Assembly: GCA_029260795.1 (NCBI GenBank)
Contig: JAJDCO010000128.1
Span: 1-64,000, forward strand
From: Planctomycetota bacterium
GTDB lineage: Bacteria > Planctomycetota > OFTM77
Direction of reading: 5' to 3'
DNA length: 64,000 nucleotides
Both the position numbers and the translations under genes were made by a program. Below, piece after piece: positions 30,584 to 38,666 of the stretch (its first letter is position 1; the number at the start of each line of letters is the position of its first letter). The notes under the pieces were generated by a model. It was not told the origin of the DNA and did no database searches. It worked only from the letters and a program-made list of their open reading frames with translations.

Positions 30584-31192
30584 ATGGATCTTCAACCCGT
30601 CGACCTCGGTCCCCCGTCGGATCGACCGCTGCCGGAAGACGTGCAGCGATTGCTGACCGAGGCCGACCTTCGCATTCGAGCCTTCTTGTCGAGTGCGCCG
30701 GCCAACTCGGTTCCGGCATTTCATCCTTCGGACCATGCGGCGGCCTATCGGGCGATCTGCCGCCTCGACGAGCTGGGCTACTCGGTCGAGCCGCTCTGCG
30801 AGTGGGGCTGTGGCTTTGGAGTGGTGACCGCCTTGGCAGCCCAGCTCGGACTCGATGCGTACGGCGTCGAGATCGAGCCGACGCTGGTGAATGAAGCGCA
30901 GCGCCTGCTCGACGACTTCGACATCGGCGCGGAGATCATCGAAGGGAGCTTCATTCCTCGCAGCTACACCGAGCTCGAGAGCTGGGTCGATCCCGACTTC
31001 GAGACGATTCGCGAAGGATCGGACGCCTACGACGAGCTCGGCCTCGAGATCCGCGACTTCGACCTGATCTACGCCTATCCGTGGCCGGGTGAAGAGGAGC
31101 TCTACTTCGAGATCTTCGAGCGCTACGCCGCTCCCGGCGCCACCTTGATGATGTATCACGGCGTCGAGGAGATCCTCGCCTTTCGGCACTAG
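30584..31192 (+). CDS. Class I SAM-dependent methyltransferase-like protein
   Basis: A 202-residue soluble protein with a Rossmann-type SAM-binding fold: motif I LCEWGCGFGVVTALAAQLG near residues 70-90, followed by the acidic residue of motif II in YGVEIEPTLVNEAQ. Motif IV-like DLIYAYPWPGEEE lies near 165-180. There is no signal peptide. The N-terminal 65 residues are helical. The methyl acceptor cannot be told from sequence. Loss of catalytic motifs is not evident, but no close family was recognised, so the call is to superfamily level. Start ATG at 30584 has only a weak ribosome site (TAGGGTAG). Confidence 0.75.
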   Translation: MDLQPVDLGPPSDRPLPEDVQRLLTEADLRIRAFLSSAPANSVPAFHPSDHAAAYRAICRLDELGYSVEPLCEWGCGFGVVTALAAQLGLDAYGVEIEPTLVNEAQRLLDDFDIGAEIIEGSFIPRSYTELESWVDPDFETIREGSDAYDELGLEIRDFDLIYAYPWPGEEELYFEIFERYAAPGATLMMYHGVEEILAFRH

Positions 31193-31204
31193 CCGAAGAT
31201 CCGC

Positions 31205-31429
31205 TCAGTCGTCTTGCGCGGAGATCGGGGTCTCGTTCTCGATCACGGCGACGGGATAGCCCTGGAACTCGTTCGGAAGCTCCTGCGGCAGATCGGCTCG
31301 GGCGCCGAGCACTCGGACCTCGAGGCAGGGCTTGCCGCCGAGCTCGCCTTCAGCGACCGACAGGACGCCCTCGATATCGAGCCAGACGGCAGCGGCGTCG
31401 ATCGCATCCAGAATCTCGGGATCACTCAT
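31205..31429 (-). CDS. Small protein resembling the N-terminal module of NAL1-like proteases
   Basis: A 74-residue soluble protein (MSDPEILDAIDAA). The pattern of an N-terminal helix, then GVLSVAEGELGGKPCLEVRVLG, then LPNEFQGYPVAVIENETPI resembles the small alpha/beta lead domain found before trypsin-like proteases such as the gene that precedes it by 133 bases on the same strand (inference). A GGAGG element 5 bases upstream supports this ATG rather than the GTG one codon earlier. It may be a free-standing inhibitor or cofactor module; this is untested. Confidence 0.7.
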   Translation of the reverse strand: MSDPEILDAIDAAAVWLDIEGVLSVAEGELGGKPCLEVRVLGARADLPQELPNEFQGYPVAVIENETPISAQDD

Positions 31430-31562
31430 CACGGGTCCTCCATTGGACGAACATCATAGCGCACGGCATCGGTGAAGGAGACCCCGCGGGGAGTGCGAGC
31501 TTTCCCGGTCGACCGAGGTCGAACACGAGGCTCTCCCCGCGAGGTCCGTTCTCTCGAGAGAC

Positions 31563-32531
31563 TCAGCCGATGCGAATGCCCAGGAGCGACTGCACGTAGC
31601 GAATGTCGTTGTGAATCGTGACCGTGCTCGAGCCGGCGAACAGCAGCCCGACCGCGCGCCCCTCCAGGTCGAGGAGCAAGCTCCCGGAGTCGCCGCCCGC
31701 CGACATGTTCGACGTCATGATCTGGCGCACGAATCGAGCCACGCGGCCGCCGCCGTAATTGACGTTGACCGTGGCATTCATCGCGGTAACACGGCCAGTC
31801 GTGTAGTTGGTCGTGCGGCCCGTCTTCTGAACGTAGGTGCCGACCCTCAAGGAAGAGGTCCCAATGCCTCGCGGGTGCCCGATCCAGTAGATCTCCCGGT
31901 CGAGCTCGTGGAAGTTGCCCTCGGCAATCGCGGCGTCGACGTAGTTGTTGCCGCCCCGGAAGTTGATCGACACGAATCGCGAGAGCCGTGCGATCGTGTC
32001 GGTCTTCACTTGCCCACCGTCATAGGGTCCCGGTTGCAGGATCGGATCACCGATGCGCGCGTCATTCGAGTTGGCGAGCACGTGGTTGTTGCTGAGGATG
32101 TAGTAACGCCTGGGAATGCCCGGGAAGGCGCTGGCGTCATAGACCGCCGTGCCAAACGTACCGGCCGTGATCCGATAGTGACCGACGCTGTAGCCGCCCT
32201 GCGCCGGTCTCACCCGGTTTCGCAGCAGCTCGATGTCGACCGACTGTTCCGTCTCGACCTGTTGGCCGGCTTGGATCACGCCCGTCTCGATGACATCCGT
32301 CTTGATGCCGTCGATCGAGCCCGGAATCTTGTCGTCCTTGCTCAAGGCCTCGCCGGGCAGCTTCTGCTCGACGAACGTCGTGAGGCACAGCTGATCGGAC
32401 TCCTGACCTCCCTTGGACTTGAAGCCGATGCCGACCGCCACCACGTTCGCGCGCGACAGCAAGTCGTCCTGCTTCTTCTCTTGGATCTGCTGAATCGAGT
32501 CGAAGAGCTCTTGGTTCGGATCTTTCGTCAT
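31563..32531 (-). CDS. Trypsin-like serine protease (NAL1-like), cytoplasmic
   Basis: A 322-residue protein with a chymotrypsin-fold protease domain. The catalytic His is in ILSNNHVLA (about residue 150), Asp in NYVDAAIAE (about 200) and Ser in SAGGDSGSLLLD (about 288). The first 100 residues form an alpha/beta lead domain with VVAVGIGFKSKGG and a DIELLRNRVRPAQGG linker, an arrangement seen in NAL1-type proteases. Unusually for a trypsin-like enzyme there is no signal peptide, so it probably works in the cytoplasm. The neighbouring 74-residue gene encodes a similar lead module on its own. Start MTKDPNQE is preceded by GGAGAG. Confidence 0.86.
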   Translation of the reverse strand: MTKDPNQELFDSIQQIQEKKQDDLLSRANVVAVGIGFKSKGGQESDQLCLTTFVEQKLPGEALSKDDKIPGSIDGIKTDVIETGVIQAGQQVETEQSVDIELLRNRVRPAQGGYSVGHYRITAGTFGTAVYDASAFPGIPRRYYILSNNHVLANSNDARIGDPILQPGPYDGGQVKTDTIARLSRFVSINFRGGNNYVDAAIAEGNFHELDREIYWIGHPRGIGTSSLRVGTYVQKTGRTTNYTTGRVTAMNATVNVNYGGGRVARFVRQIMTSNMSAGGDSGSLLLDLEGRAVGLLFAGSSTVTIHNDIRYVQSLLGIRIG

Positions 32532-32825
32532 CTCACTCTCCTTCGAATGGGTGAGCTGTACCCTCGGTTCCCGATCCGAAGGCGAGCGAAACGTCGTGGG
32601 GGAGCCCCCCGACCGGTCGCCACCGGTCTCTCGCTCCCGTCCGATGTCGTCGGACAGGAAGCAGGAACGCCGGGTCTCCCTCGAGTCCGCCAGTTTCCCG
32701 GTGTGGTTCTCGGGTCAGCCCGGTGGGAGGTCGTTCGCCCTTCCGAAGCCGTCGTGATCGCCGACGGCGTATCCAGCGGACTGAAGTCCGCCCTCCGGTT
32801 TTCGCCATCGTGTCAGTCGGCGAGC
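32532..32825. other. Intergenic region with a dispersed hairpin at 32776-32791
   Basis: About 294 bases without a gene. It contains GCGGACT/AGTCCGC around a GA loop followed by GCCCTCCGG, nearly identical to the two copies at 12838 and 12963, including the preceding word TCCAGCGGACT. A GGTGGGAGGTCG word at 32719 matches the flank of the hairpins at 12653 and 30220. The left part is the promoter region of the protease gene. Confidence 0.7.
32776..32791 (+). repeat. Dispersed hairpin repeat, GCGGACT/AGTCCGC arms
   Basis: Perfect 7-base arms around a GA loop, 3-prime flank GCCCTCCGG, upstream word TCCA. It is a near copy of the hairpins at 12838 and 12963. Confidence 0.75.
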
Positions 32826-35558
32826 TCAGCGGGTCGCGCGAAGGTCCAGCGAGCGGGGGGATTGGCGAGCGTCGAATGACTGGCGAGAGTCCGGATCCCC
32901 GGCGATCTCGATCCGATACTGATCGGAGTACAGTCGGCCGATCTCGAAGCGGCCGTCGGCTCCGGTCGTGGCCGATCGCTTGCCTTGACCGTCCGGCTCG
33001 ACCTCGGCCACGATCGTGACACCCACCAAGGGTCGACCCGCCCGGTCCATGGCTCGCCCCGTGACCGTCCGGGCCGGCTCGAGCGGAACGAGGACGTCCG
33101 AGTAAGACTGTCCCGGTCGAATCTCGAGATCCATCCGTGCCATGAAGGCGTAGTCGAGCGTACGCGCGAAGACCCGGCACTTGCCGGATGGCAGACTGTC
33201 GATTCGAAAGCTGCCCGTTGCGAGATCCGCAATCGCCGCCCGATTGCTGGTGCCGTACATCACCATCACGTAGACACGCTGGTCGGACGGACGACCGTTG
33301 TGCAGCACTTGCCCCGCGAAGGTGGCTGCCGGCTCCAGCTCCCAATGGACGCGCCGTTCTTCCTGAGGGCCGAGCGTCAGCGTCTTCTGCTGCGCGAGGT
33401 ACTTTTGCTCCGAGCCGGGCACGTTGAAGCTTGAGACCTCGAGCTGGTATGTCCCCGCCCAGAGATTGTCGAAGACGTACTCGCCCGAGTCGTCGGTGGC
33501 CTCCCGAAACCGCCGGGATGCTTCGTCGTAAGCGGTCAGCTTCAGCTCCACTCCAGCGAGAGCTTCTCCCGTGATGGAGTCGACGTGCCCTCGAATCTGG
33601 GACGATTCGATCAGAAAGATGTCTCGATCCGGGTGGTCGACCGCCGGTGCCAGCTCGAGATCGATTCCTGAAACGACGCCTCCAAGATCCGAGCTGGCGA
33701 AGAGCCGGTATTGGCCGCCGTAGACTTCGTCGAATCGATACTCTCCGTTCTCGGCGACCTGAGCTCGCTGCTCCTCGGACTCCCGCATCAGCCAAAGAGT
33801 CGCACCCGTGCTGAGCTCTCCCGAGCTCTCGAAGACACGGCCGGACAGTGTGGCCCCCCGCCGGAGCGCGAAGTCCTGCGTCTGTTCATCTCCGGCTGGA
33901 GTGAGATCGATCGCCGGGGCGTTCGCCGTCAGGTAGGGCTTGGCGCTCGCGGAACAGGCATACCGACCCGGCCTCAAGCCGAGCACCGCGTAGCGCCCCT
34001 CCTCGTCGGTCTCGACGCGGCGCTCGTCACGGAAGAGGCGAGAAGTCAGCTGCTCGGACTTCAACTTCGCCTCGGCCAGGGCCTGATCGACCGCTTGCTG
34101 GACGGCCGCGAGTCGCTCCTGGGCCCGGGCCAGCTCGAGCTCCGAATGTTCGGTCGTGCTCGCGTCCCGGCGTTGGATCATCTCTTGGGTTCGGGCACGA
34201 AGCGCCTCCTTCAGAGTCAACTGGCGAGCTTGCAGCGCGGAGTGCCGGGCTGCCTGGAGCACCTCCAGCAATTGGACTTGCTCACTCTCTCGTTGCAAGA
34301 GCAGCTTTTGGCGAACGGCTGTGCGAAGCTCGGCCGGCTCGCGGGGGGGCTCACTCTCCGCGATGTAGCCCAAGCTCTCCAGCTGTCGCATCATTGCCGG
34401 ATCCGGCGGACCTTTCGAGCGGCGCACCGTCACCTCGGCACCTCGGATCGGCGTGCCATCTCGGGTCGTCACGCGGCCCACGATGCGGGTCGAGCGCGCC
34501 AAGTGAAGCTCAACGTCCTCGCGGCGCTCGCCCGGACCGAGTGCAACCTCGAGCCGTCCGATGAGATCGAGATCCTCGGTCGCGCCAAGCAGCTCGAATG
34601 GCTCTTCGAGTCGCCCCGCGAGCTCGAATCGAAAGCGTCCTTCCTCGTCGGACTCGATCTCATCGCCGTTGACGATCGCGACGAGGGCTCCGGCCACGAG
34701 CTCCCCGAACGGATCGCGGACATAACCGGCGAGCATCGCGAGGCGCGTCAGGAAAACGTCCACCGTGCGATCGGCACGAATCGTCAACCGACTCGGCAGC
34801 TCACTCGCGGCAGTGTAGCCGTCGGCTTTGATCTCCAGGTCGTGCTCGGTCCCGTCACGGATTCCAACGATGCGGAATCGTCCTTCGGCATCAGTCGTCA
34901 CGCGCCGCTCATCGAGCGGGTCCTCCAGCGGCGACTCGGCATCGAGCACGATGAGGACTCCGGCGACTCCGCCGCCGCCCGTTTGCTCACGCACGACGCC
35001 GTTCAAGGCATGACCGGCCACGAGTCGCAGCTCGACGTCCTCGAGCGGTTGGTCCTCGTCGACGACGATCTTCGTACGCTCGCTCGGGCAGTAGGTGTCG
35101 TCGTGCGCATCGAGCCAGTAGGCGGCAGCTTTGAGGTCCGTGAACTCGAAGCGCCCCTCGGCATCGGTGCGAGTCTTCCTCCGCGAAGCGCGGAGGATCG
35201 CCTCGAGCATCGCCAGCTGGAAGTCGTCGGAATCCTTCGGCGAAGAACCGGGAACGAGCTGCACCACGGCCTCCGAAGCCGGCTTCCCCTCGAGCCCGAG
35301 AACGCGTCCACGAAGAACGCCCGGGCCGCTCCACATGGCCTTCCAGCGCTCGGACGCGTCGTCTTTTTCGATCGACGAAGGGACGGCGAGTGACTCCAAG
35401 GCCGGAGCCGCTACGGAGGAGCGCGGTGATTCCTCGTCACCTAACGGAGCGAATGACTCGCTCGTGGGAGACTCCGCTTCGTGAAGCACGAACCAGATCC
35501 CGGCGCCGAGCAAGGCGATGAAGATCACGAGGAACGAGATCGATCGGAGAGCGGACAT
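32826..35558 (-). CDS. Membrane-anchored carboxypeptidase-regulatory-like repeat protein
   Basis: A 910-residue protein with one N-terminal membrane segment (residues 7-27) and the rest outside the cytoplasm. At least seven CarboxypepD_reg/TTR-52-like beta-sandwich repeats are visible by the recurring G-x-V-x-D-x-x-G-x-P and T-D-x-x-G-x-[FY]-x-[FIV] words (TDAEGRFEFTDL, TDAEGRFRIVGI, SDEEGRFRFELA, TDEEGRYAVLGL, TGADGRFEIGRL). Within the fourth repeat, about residues 390-515, there is an insertion rich in Leu, Gln, Arg and Glu that should form a helical hairpin or coiled coil. Proteins of this type act as surface binding or structural proteins. The gene stands alone between two intergenic repeat regions. 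Confidence 0.87.
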   Translation of the reverse strand: MSALRSISFLVIFIALLGAGIWFVLHEAESPTSESFAPLGDEESPRSSVAAPALESLAVPSSIEKDDASERWKAMWSGPGVLRGRVLGLEGKPASEAVVQLVPGSSPKDSDDFQLAMLEAILRASRRKTRTDAEGRFEFTDLKAAAYWLDAHDDTYCPSERTKIVVDEDQPLEDVELRLVAGHALNGVVREQTGGGGVAGVLIVLDAESPLEDPLDERRVTTDAEGRFRIVGIRDGTEHDLEIKADGYTAASELPSRLTIRADRTVDVFLTRLAMLAGYVRDPFGELVAGALVAIVNGDEIESDEEGRFRFELAGRLEEPFELLGATEDLDLIGRLEVALGPGERREDVELHLARSTRIVGRVTTRDGTPIRGAEVTVRRSKGPPDPAMMRQLESLGYIAESEPPREPAELRTAVRQKLLLQRESEQVQLLEVLQAARHSALQARQLTLKEALRARTQEMIQRRDASTTEHSELELARAQERLAAVQQAVDQALAEAKLKSEQLTSRLFRDERRVETDEEGRYAVLGLRPGRYACSASAKPYLTANAPAIDLTPAGDEQTQDFALRRGATLSGRVFESSGELSTGATLWLMRESEEQRAQVAENGEYRFDEVYGGQYRLFASSDLGGVVSGIDLELAPAVDHPDRDIFLIESSQIRGHVDSITGEALAGVELKLTAYDEASRRFREATDDSGEYVFDNLWAGTYQLEVSSFNVPGSEQKYLAQQKTLTLGPQEERRVHWELEPAATFAGQVLHNGRPSDQRVYVMVMYGTSNRAAIADLATGSFRIDSLPSGKCRVFARTLDYAFMARMDLEIRPGQSYSDVLVPLEPARTVTGRAMDRAGRPLVGVTIVAEVEPDGQGKRSATTGADGRFEIGRLYSDQYRIEIAGDPDSRQSFDARQSPRSLDLRATR

Positions 35559-35658
35559 GGAGGTCTCCGAGAGGCGAGAAGGGCTGAGCCCGGCGTCAGG
35601 CAGCTCGGGATGCCCCTCGATTCTCGAAGATCCGACGTCGGCGGCAAGAACGGATTGC

Positions 35659-35723
35659 GGAGAACAGAGACGCGAACGGAGGGGAACAGAGCGCGAATGG
35701 AGGGGAACAGAGACGCGAACGGA
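35659..35723 (+). repeat. Three tandem copies of a 21-22-base unit
   Basis: Units at 35659-35680, 35681-35701 and 35702-35723 share GGAACAGAG(AC)GCGAA(C/T)GGA. The second copy lacks two bases. There are no spacers between units, so this is a simple tandem repeat and not a CRISPR-type array. Confidence 0.75.
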
Positions 35724-35884
35724 GTTCGGGGCGTCGAACGGGCTTCGCTGATGGCACGCCGGCGAGCCTTGGGACCGCGGTCAGACGAGGACGAGAGAGC
35801 GGACGCGAGGGACACGAGACGAACCCAGTATCGGAGGCGCGGCCGACGTCCAGACGGTCCGAATCGAGAGCGCACGACCTCCCA

Positions 35885-35900
35885 CCCGAATGAATTCGGG
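35885..35900 (+). repeat. Dispersed hairpin repeat, CCCGAAT/ATTCGGG arms
   Basis: Perfect arms around GA, 5-prime flank ACGACCTCCCA, 3-prime flank CCTCCGAGG. Same element as at 30510, including about 35 bases of upstream sequence (GTCCAGACGG and GCACGACCTC). Confidence 0.75.
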
Positions 35901-35947
35901 CCTCCGAGGGGGCAATGCCGGGCGCTGACGAATCAATCAACAAGCGA

Positions 35948-37387
35948 TTACAGCTCACGGAGAAGCCGACTCACGACGTCCGGATGCCTCTGAGCAACAT
36001 TCCTCGTCTCGCCGGGATCCACGCGGTGGTCGTAGAGCTCGATCTGCTCAGTCTCGCTCCCGCGCTTCCATTCGACGAGGCGATAGGCCGGCGTACGGAC
36101 GGTGCGCCCGCGCAGGCCACCTTTGCGCCAGAACCCGAGCGCACGGCCCCGAGCCTCCGCGCGTGGATCCCGAATCACGTCCGCGATGCTCACCCCATCC
36201 AGCTCCGCTGGAATCGGCAAGCCACAGAGCTCGGCGAGGGTGGGATACAGATCCACCGACTCGACGATCGCGCGCGTCGCGATGCCCGGCTCGGACTGGC
36301 CTGGCACGCGCACGATCAACGTGCTGCGCAGTGACCACTCGAAGAGCGTGTGCTTGCCCCAGATCGCGAGATCGCCGAGATGCCAACCGTGATCGCCCCA
36401 CACGACGACGATCGTGTCATCGGCCAGCCCTTGATCCTCGAGCTCCTGCAGCACGCGCCCGATCTGTCGATCGACGTAGCTCACGGCCGCGAAGTACCCA
36501 TGCCGGAGCTGCCGCGCATACGCCTCCCCCAATCGGTCCGCGGGATGGCTGCCATAGTTGCCGAAGAGCTCACCGCCGCCGTGTCCGCTGATCCGCCGCT
36601 CGGTGCCGATCGGGAAGCTGGGAGCTCCGCTGAGAGGCAACGCCGTGGCGTCGTATCGGTCCCAATCTCGCTTCGGAGCATTGAACGGGAGGTGCGGCTT
36701 GTAGAAGCCCACCGCCAAGAAGAATGGCTGCCCCTTCAACCGCGCCAGCGCTGAGATTGCCGCGTCGGCCAAGTGGGCATCGGGATAGCCGTGATCGTCG
36801 ACGTCGGCGCTCTCGATGGGCGGCGACTGACCGCGCGTCCGACCGTCCCCGCTCGCGTATCCAAAGAATGCGTCCCAGGATCTCCCCCACTGACCGGCCG
36901 GCGCGCCAACCTCGTCCCAGCTCCCCGGCATCTCGGGCTCGCCGTCTCCCTGGCCCGCTTGGTTGACCCTTCGCCCATCCGGGGTGTGGCTCACCTTGCC
37001 GATCGAGACCGTTCGATAGCCCTGCTGCCGAAAGTGGGCGGCCAAAGATGCGGGCTGACGCGGCCGATCCTGCATGAGCTGGAAGGCGCCGTTGTCGTGT
37101 GCCACCGGCAGGTCCGGGTACCGCCCTGTCCAGAGCGAGTAGCGCGACGCACCGCAGGTCGGCACTTGAACGTAGTGTCGCAGGAAGAGCCGTCCGGTCG
37201 CCGCCAGCTGATCGAGGTGCGGCGTGTCCATGAAGCCCTCCCCCGCCGCTCGAAGCTGCGGACGGAGATCATCGACGCAAACGAACAAGACGTTCGGCGG
37301 CTTGCGATCCGAGCCGCTCTGCGCGGCGACCGACGGTGCCAACACGCTGGCCAGCAGCAAGACTCCGAGCCGGGCGAATCCCCTCAT
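35948..37387 (-). CDS. Sulfatase, iduronate-2-sulfatase-like
   Basis: A 479-residue secreted sulfatase with a Sec signal peptide (residues 1-22, ending SVAAQ). The N-terminal metal site is NVLFVCVDDLRP (33-44). The catalytic position is in PTCGASRYSLWTGR, where the cysteine must be converted to formylglycine; the family normally shows CxPSR or CxASR, and this is CxASR. Further landmarks are VVVWGDHGWHLGD and KHTLFEWSLRST near 325-350. It should remove sulfate esters from polysaccharides in the periplasm. Translation is coupled to the small upstream gene by a 4-base overlap. No canonical formylglycine-generating enzyme is present in the window. Confidence 0.93.
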   Translation of the reverse strand: MRGFARLGVLLLASVLAPSVAAQSGSDRKPPNVLFVCVDDLRPQLRAAGEGFMDTPHLDQLAATGRLFLRHYVQVPTCGASRYSLWTGRYPDLPVAHDNGAFQLMQDRPRQPASLAAHFRQQGYRTVSIGKVSHTPDGRRVNQAGQGDGEPEMPGSWDEVGAPAGQWGRSWDAFFGYASGDGRTRGQSPPIESADVDDHGYPDAHLADAAISALARLKGQPFFLAVGFYKPHLPFNAPKRDWDRYDATALPLSGAPSFPIGTERRISGHGGGELFGNYGSHPADRLGEAYARQLRHGYFAAVSYVDRQIGRVLQELEDQGLADDTIVVVWGDHGWHLGDLAIWGKHTLFEWSLRSTLIVRVPGQSEPGIATRAIVESVDLYPTLAELCGLPIPAELDGVSIADVIRDPRAEARGRALGFWRKGGLRGRTVRTPAYRLVEWKRGSETEQIELYDHRVDPGETRNVAQRHPDVVSRLLREL

Positions 37388-37629
37388 CGCAGCGCGATCG
37401 GGCGCAGGGCGAAGCCGGCCGTCGTTCCGGCGAGCTTGTTGGTCGTGGCCATGTAGCAGAACTCCCAGACCTGGTCGCGGGCGAGGGCTTCGAGGTCGTG
37501 CAGCTCGAGGATGTGGACGCCATTCTTCCAGCCCGGCTTCGGCTCGGCATCGGCCTCTTGGGCGGTGCCGGCACCGGAGAGCCCACCGAGCGCGAGCAAC
37601 AGCCCTATGAGCGTGACCCGTCCTGTCAT
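37384..37629 (-). CDS. Small secreted protein, 81 residues
   Basis: A Sec signal peptide (residues 1-23, GLSGAGTAQ) is followed by about 58 residues (PGWKNGVHILELHDLEALARDQVWEFCY and onwards) that I do not recognise. Its stop overlaps the sulfatase start (ATGA), so the two are translated together. It could be a sulfatase partner in the periplasm, or the remnant of a larger protein. Codon use supports coding. Confidence 0.6.
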   Translation of the reverse strand: MTGRVTLIGLLLALGGLSGAGTAQEADAEPKPGWKNGVHILELHDLEALARDQVWEFCYMATTNKLAGTTAGFALRPIALR

Positions 37630-37660
37630 TTCATTCTCCAGAAAGAAGAGCCCAGCTCGT

Positions 37661-38111
37661 TCACGACGCGAGGAGCGCGCCGGCGATCGGAGGAAGCGTG
37701 AGCGCTTGACCGACGGCCCCCACCGTCACGAGAAGCACCGGCCGATCCGGCCAGAAGGCAGCCAACGCCCAGAATGCGATCGGCAGCACGACGGCCCCCA
37801 CCGAGATCCAAGACTGATCGAGCCGCGTGTCCGGCGCCTGCGAGGTGCCGACGCGACGCAGATCCGTCAGCACGCGCGCCAACGACGCGGTGCTCACGAA
37901 GCAGGTCGAGTACAGCACGAAGAACGCGCCGACGAAGACCTTGACCTTTTCGATCAGTCCGTAGCGGCCGCGTACCAAGATCAACGCCACACTCAGGGCC
38001 GACGATGGCCCCGGCGATGATGAGGCCGTGGCCGATCGGTTTCAGGATGGGGACGAAGCCGTGGGGTGCCTCGCGGACACTCGAAGACGCTTCGCGGACG
38101 GGCTCAATCAC
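37661..38111 (-). pseudogene. Internally deleted Nramp-family metal transporter
   Basis: Two pieces of one transporter can be read on this strand in different frames. The first, from 38111, has an N-terminus like Nramp proteins (PILKPIGHGLIIAGAIVG). At about 37998 the frame changes, and from 37990 the protein resumes as GRYGLIEKVKVFVGAFFVLYS through VGAVGQALTLPPIAGALL, which matches the last two or three membrane helices. Some 250 or more central residues, including the DPGN and MPH metal motifs, are missing. This is best explained by an internal deletion. The fragment lies between the cytochrome and the small secreted protein genes on the same strand. Confidence 0.75.
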
Positions 38112-38129
38112 TTCAGCGTCGGATTCGGA

Positions 38130-38588
38130 TCAACCGTCACCTTCGGTGAACTTCTCGTGGCCCGGGTCCTCCATGTCGGCGATCTTCTTGTACAGCTCTT
38201 GCGCCTTCTCGAGGTCCCCGTCGAGCACGGCGGTCTCCAGATCGAGAGTCGCCCGCGCGACGTCGAGCATCATCTTGCGATAGGCGGTGACGAAGGCGGC
38301 CTTCTCGGCCTCGGGCACCTTCTCGATCATCGGGGGAGCGAGCAGGCGGCTGGCCAAGGTCACCTTGAGGAGCTGATCGGTGAGCTCGAGGGACTCGTCG
38401 CGCTTGTCCTCTTTGCGCACGCTGCGTCGCAGCTTCTTGAGGGTGCCTTGGGCTTCGAGCATGAGATCGGCGAGGGGCGTGTCGTCCTCGGCGGCCCGTA
38501 CGATCTCGGAGCGAGGGGTCGGGACGAGCATCAGCATGAAGACGCCCGAAAGGACGAGGAACGCGCCGAGAAGGGTGATCGGCTTCAC
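38130..38588 (-). CDS. Cytochrome b562-like secreted four-helix protein
   Basis: A 152-residue protein with an N-terminal hydrophobic leader (residues 3-25) and a helical body (about 35-150). The pattern fits the planctomycete cytochrome b562-like family: LMLEAQGTLKKLRRSVRKED near the N-terminal haem-ligand region and KIADMEDPGHEKFTE at the C-terminus, where His of PGHEKF is the likely ligand; no CxxCH is present, so any haem would be non-covalent. The start is taken as GTG (VKPITLL), which has GGAG 9 bases upstream and puts the leader at the terminus. It probably shares a transcript with the Gfo/Idh gene 78 bases upstream. Confidence 0.72.
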   Translation of the reverse strand: MKPITLLGAFLVLSGVFMLMLVPTPRSEIVRAAEDDTPLADLMLEAQGTLKKLRRSVRKEDKRDESLELTDQLLKVTLASRLLAPPMIEKVPEAEKAAFVTAYRKMMLDVARATLDLETAVLDGDLEKAQELYKKIADMEDPGHEKFTEGDG

Positions 38589-38666
38589 TTCGAGATTCTC
38601 CGGTCTGGGGATTCCGCGCCGAGGGGCCCAGAGGACACCTCGGCGCATCGGTTTTCGTCGATCGGC

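Larger units (their letters stand above)
35559..35947. other. Intergenic region with short tandem repeat and dispersed hairpin
   Basis: About 389 bases with no supported gene. Three tandem copies of a 21-22-base unit GGGGAACAGAGACGCGAACGG occur at 35659-35723, with small differences. A dispersed hairpin with arms CCCGAAT/ATTCGGG and a GA loop is at 35885-35900, flanked by ACGACCTCCCA and CCTCCGAGG. The right end is the terminator side of the sulfatase gene. Confidence 0.7.

Noticed and set aside
35659-35723. Three short repeats as a mini CRISPR or iteron set
   Set aside because: Units are directly adjacent without spacers, and there is no replication gene nearby; it is a plain tandem repeat.
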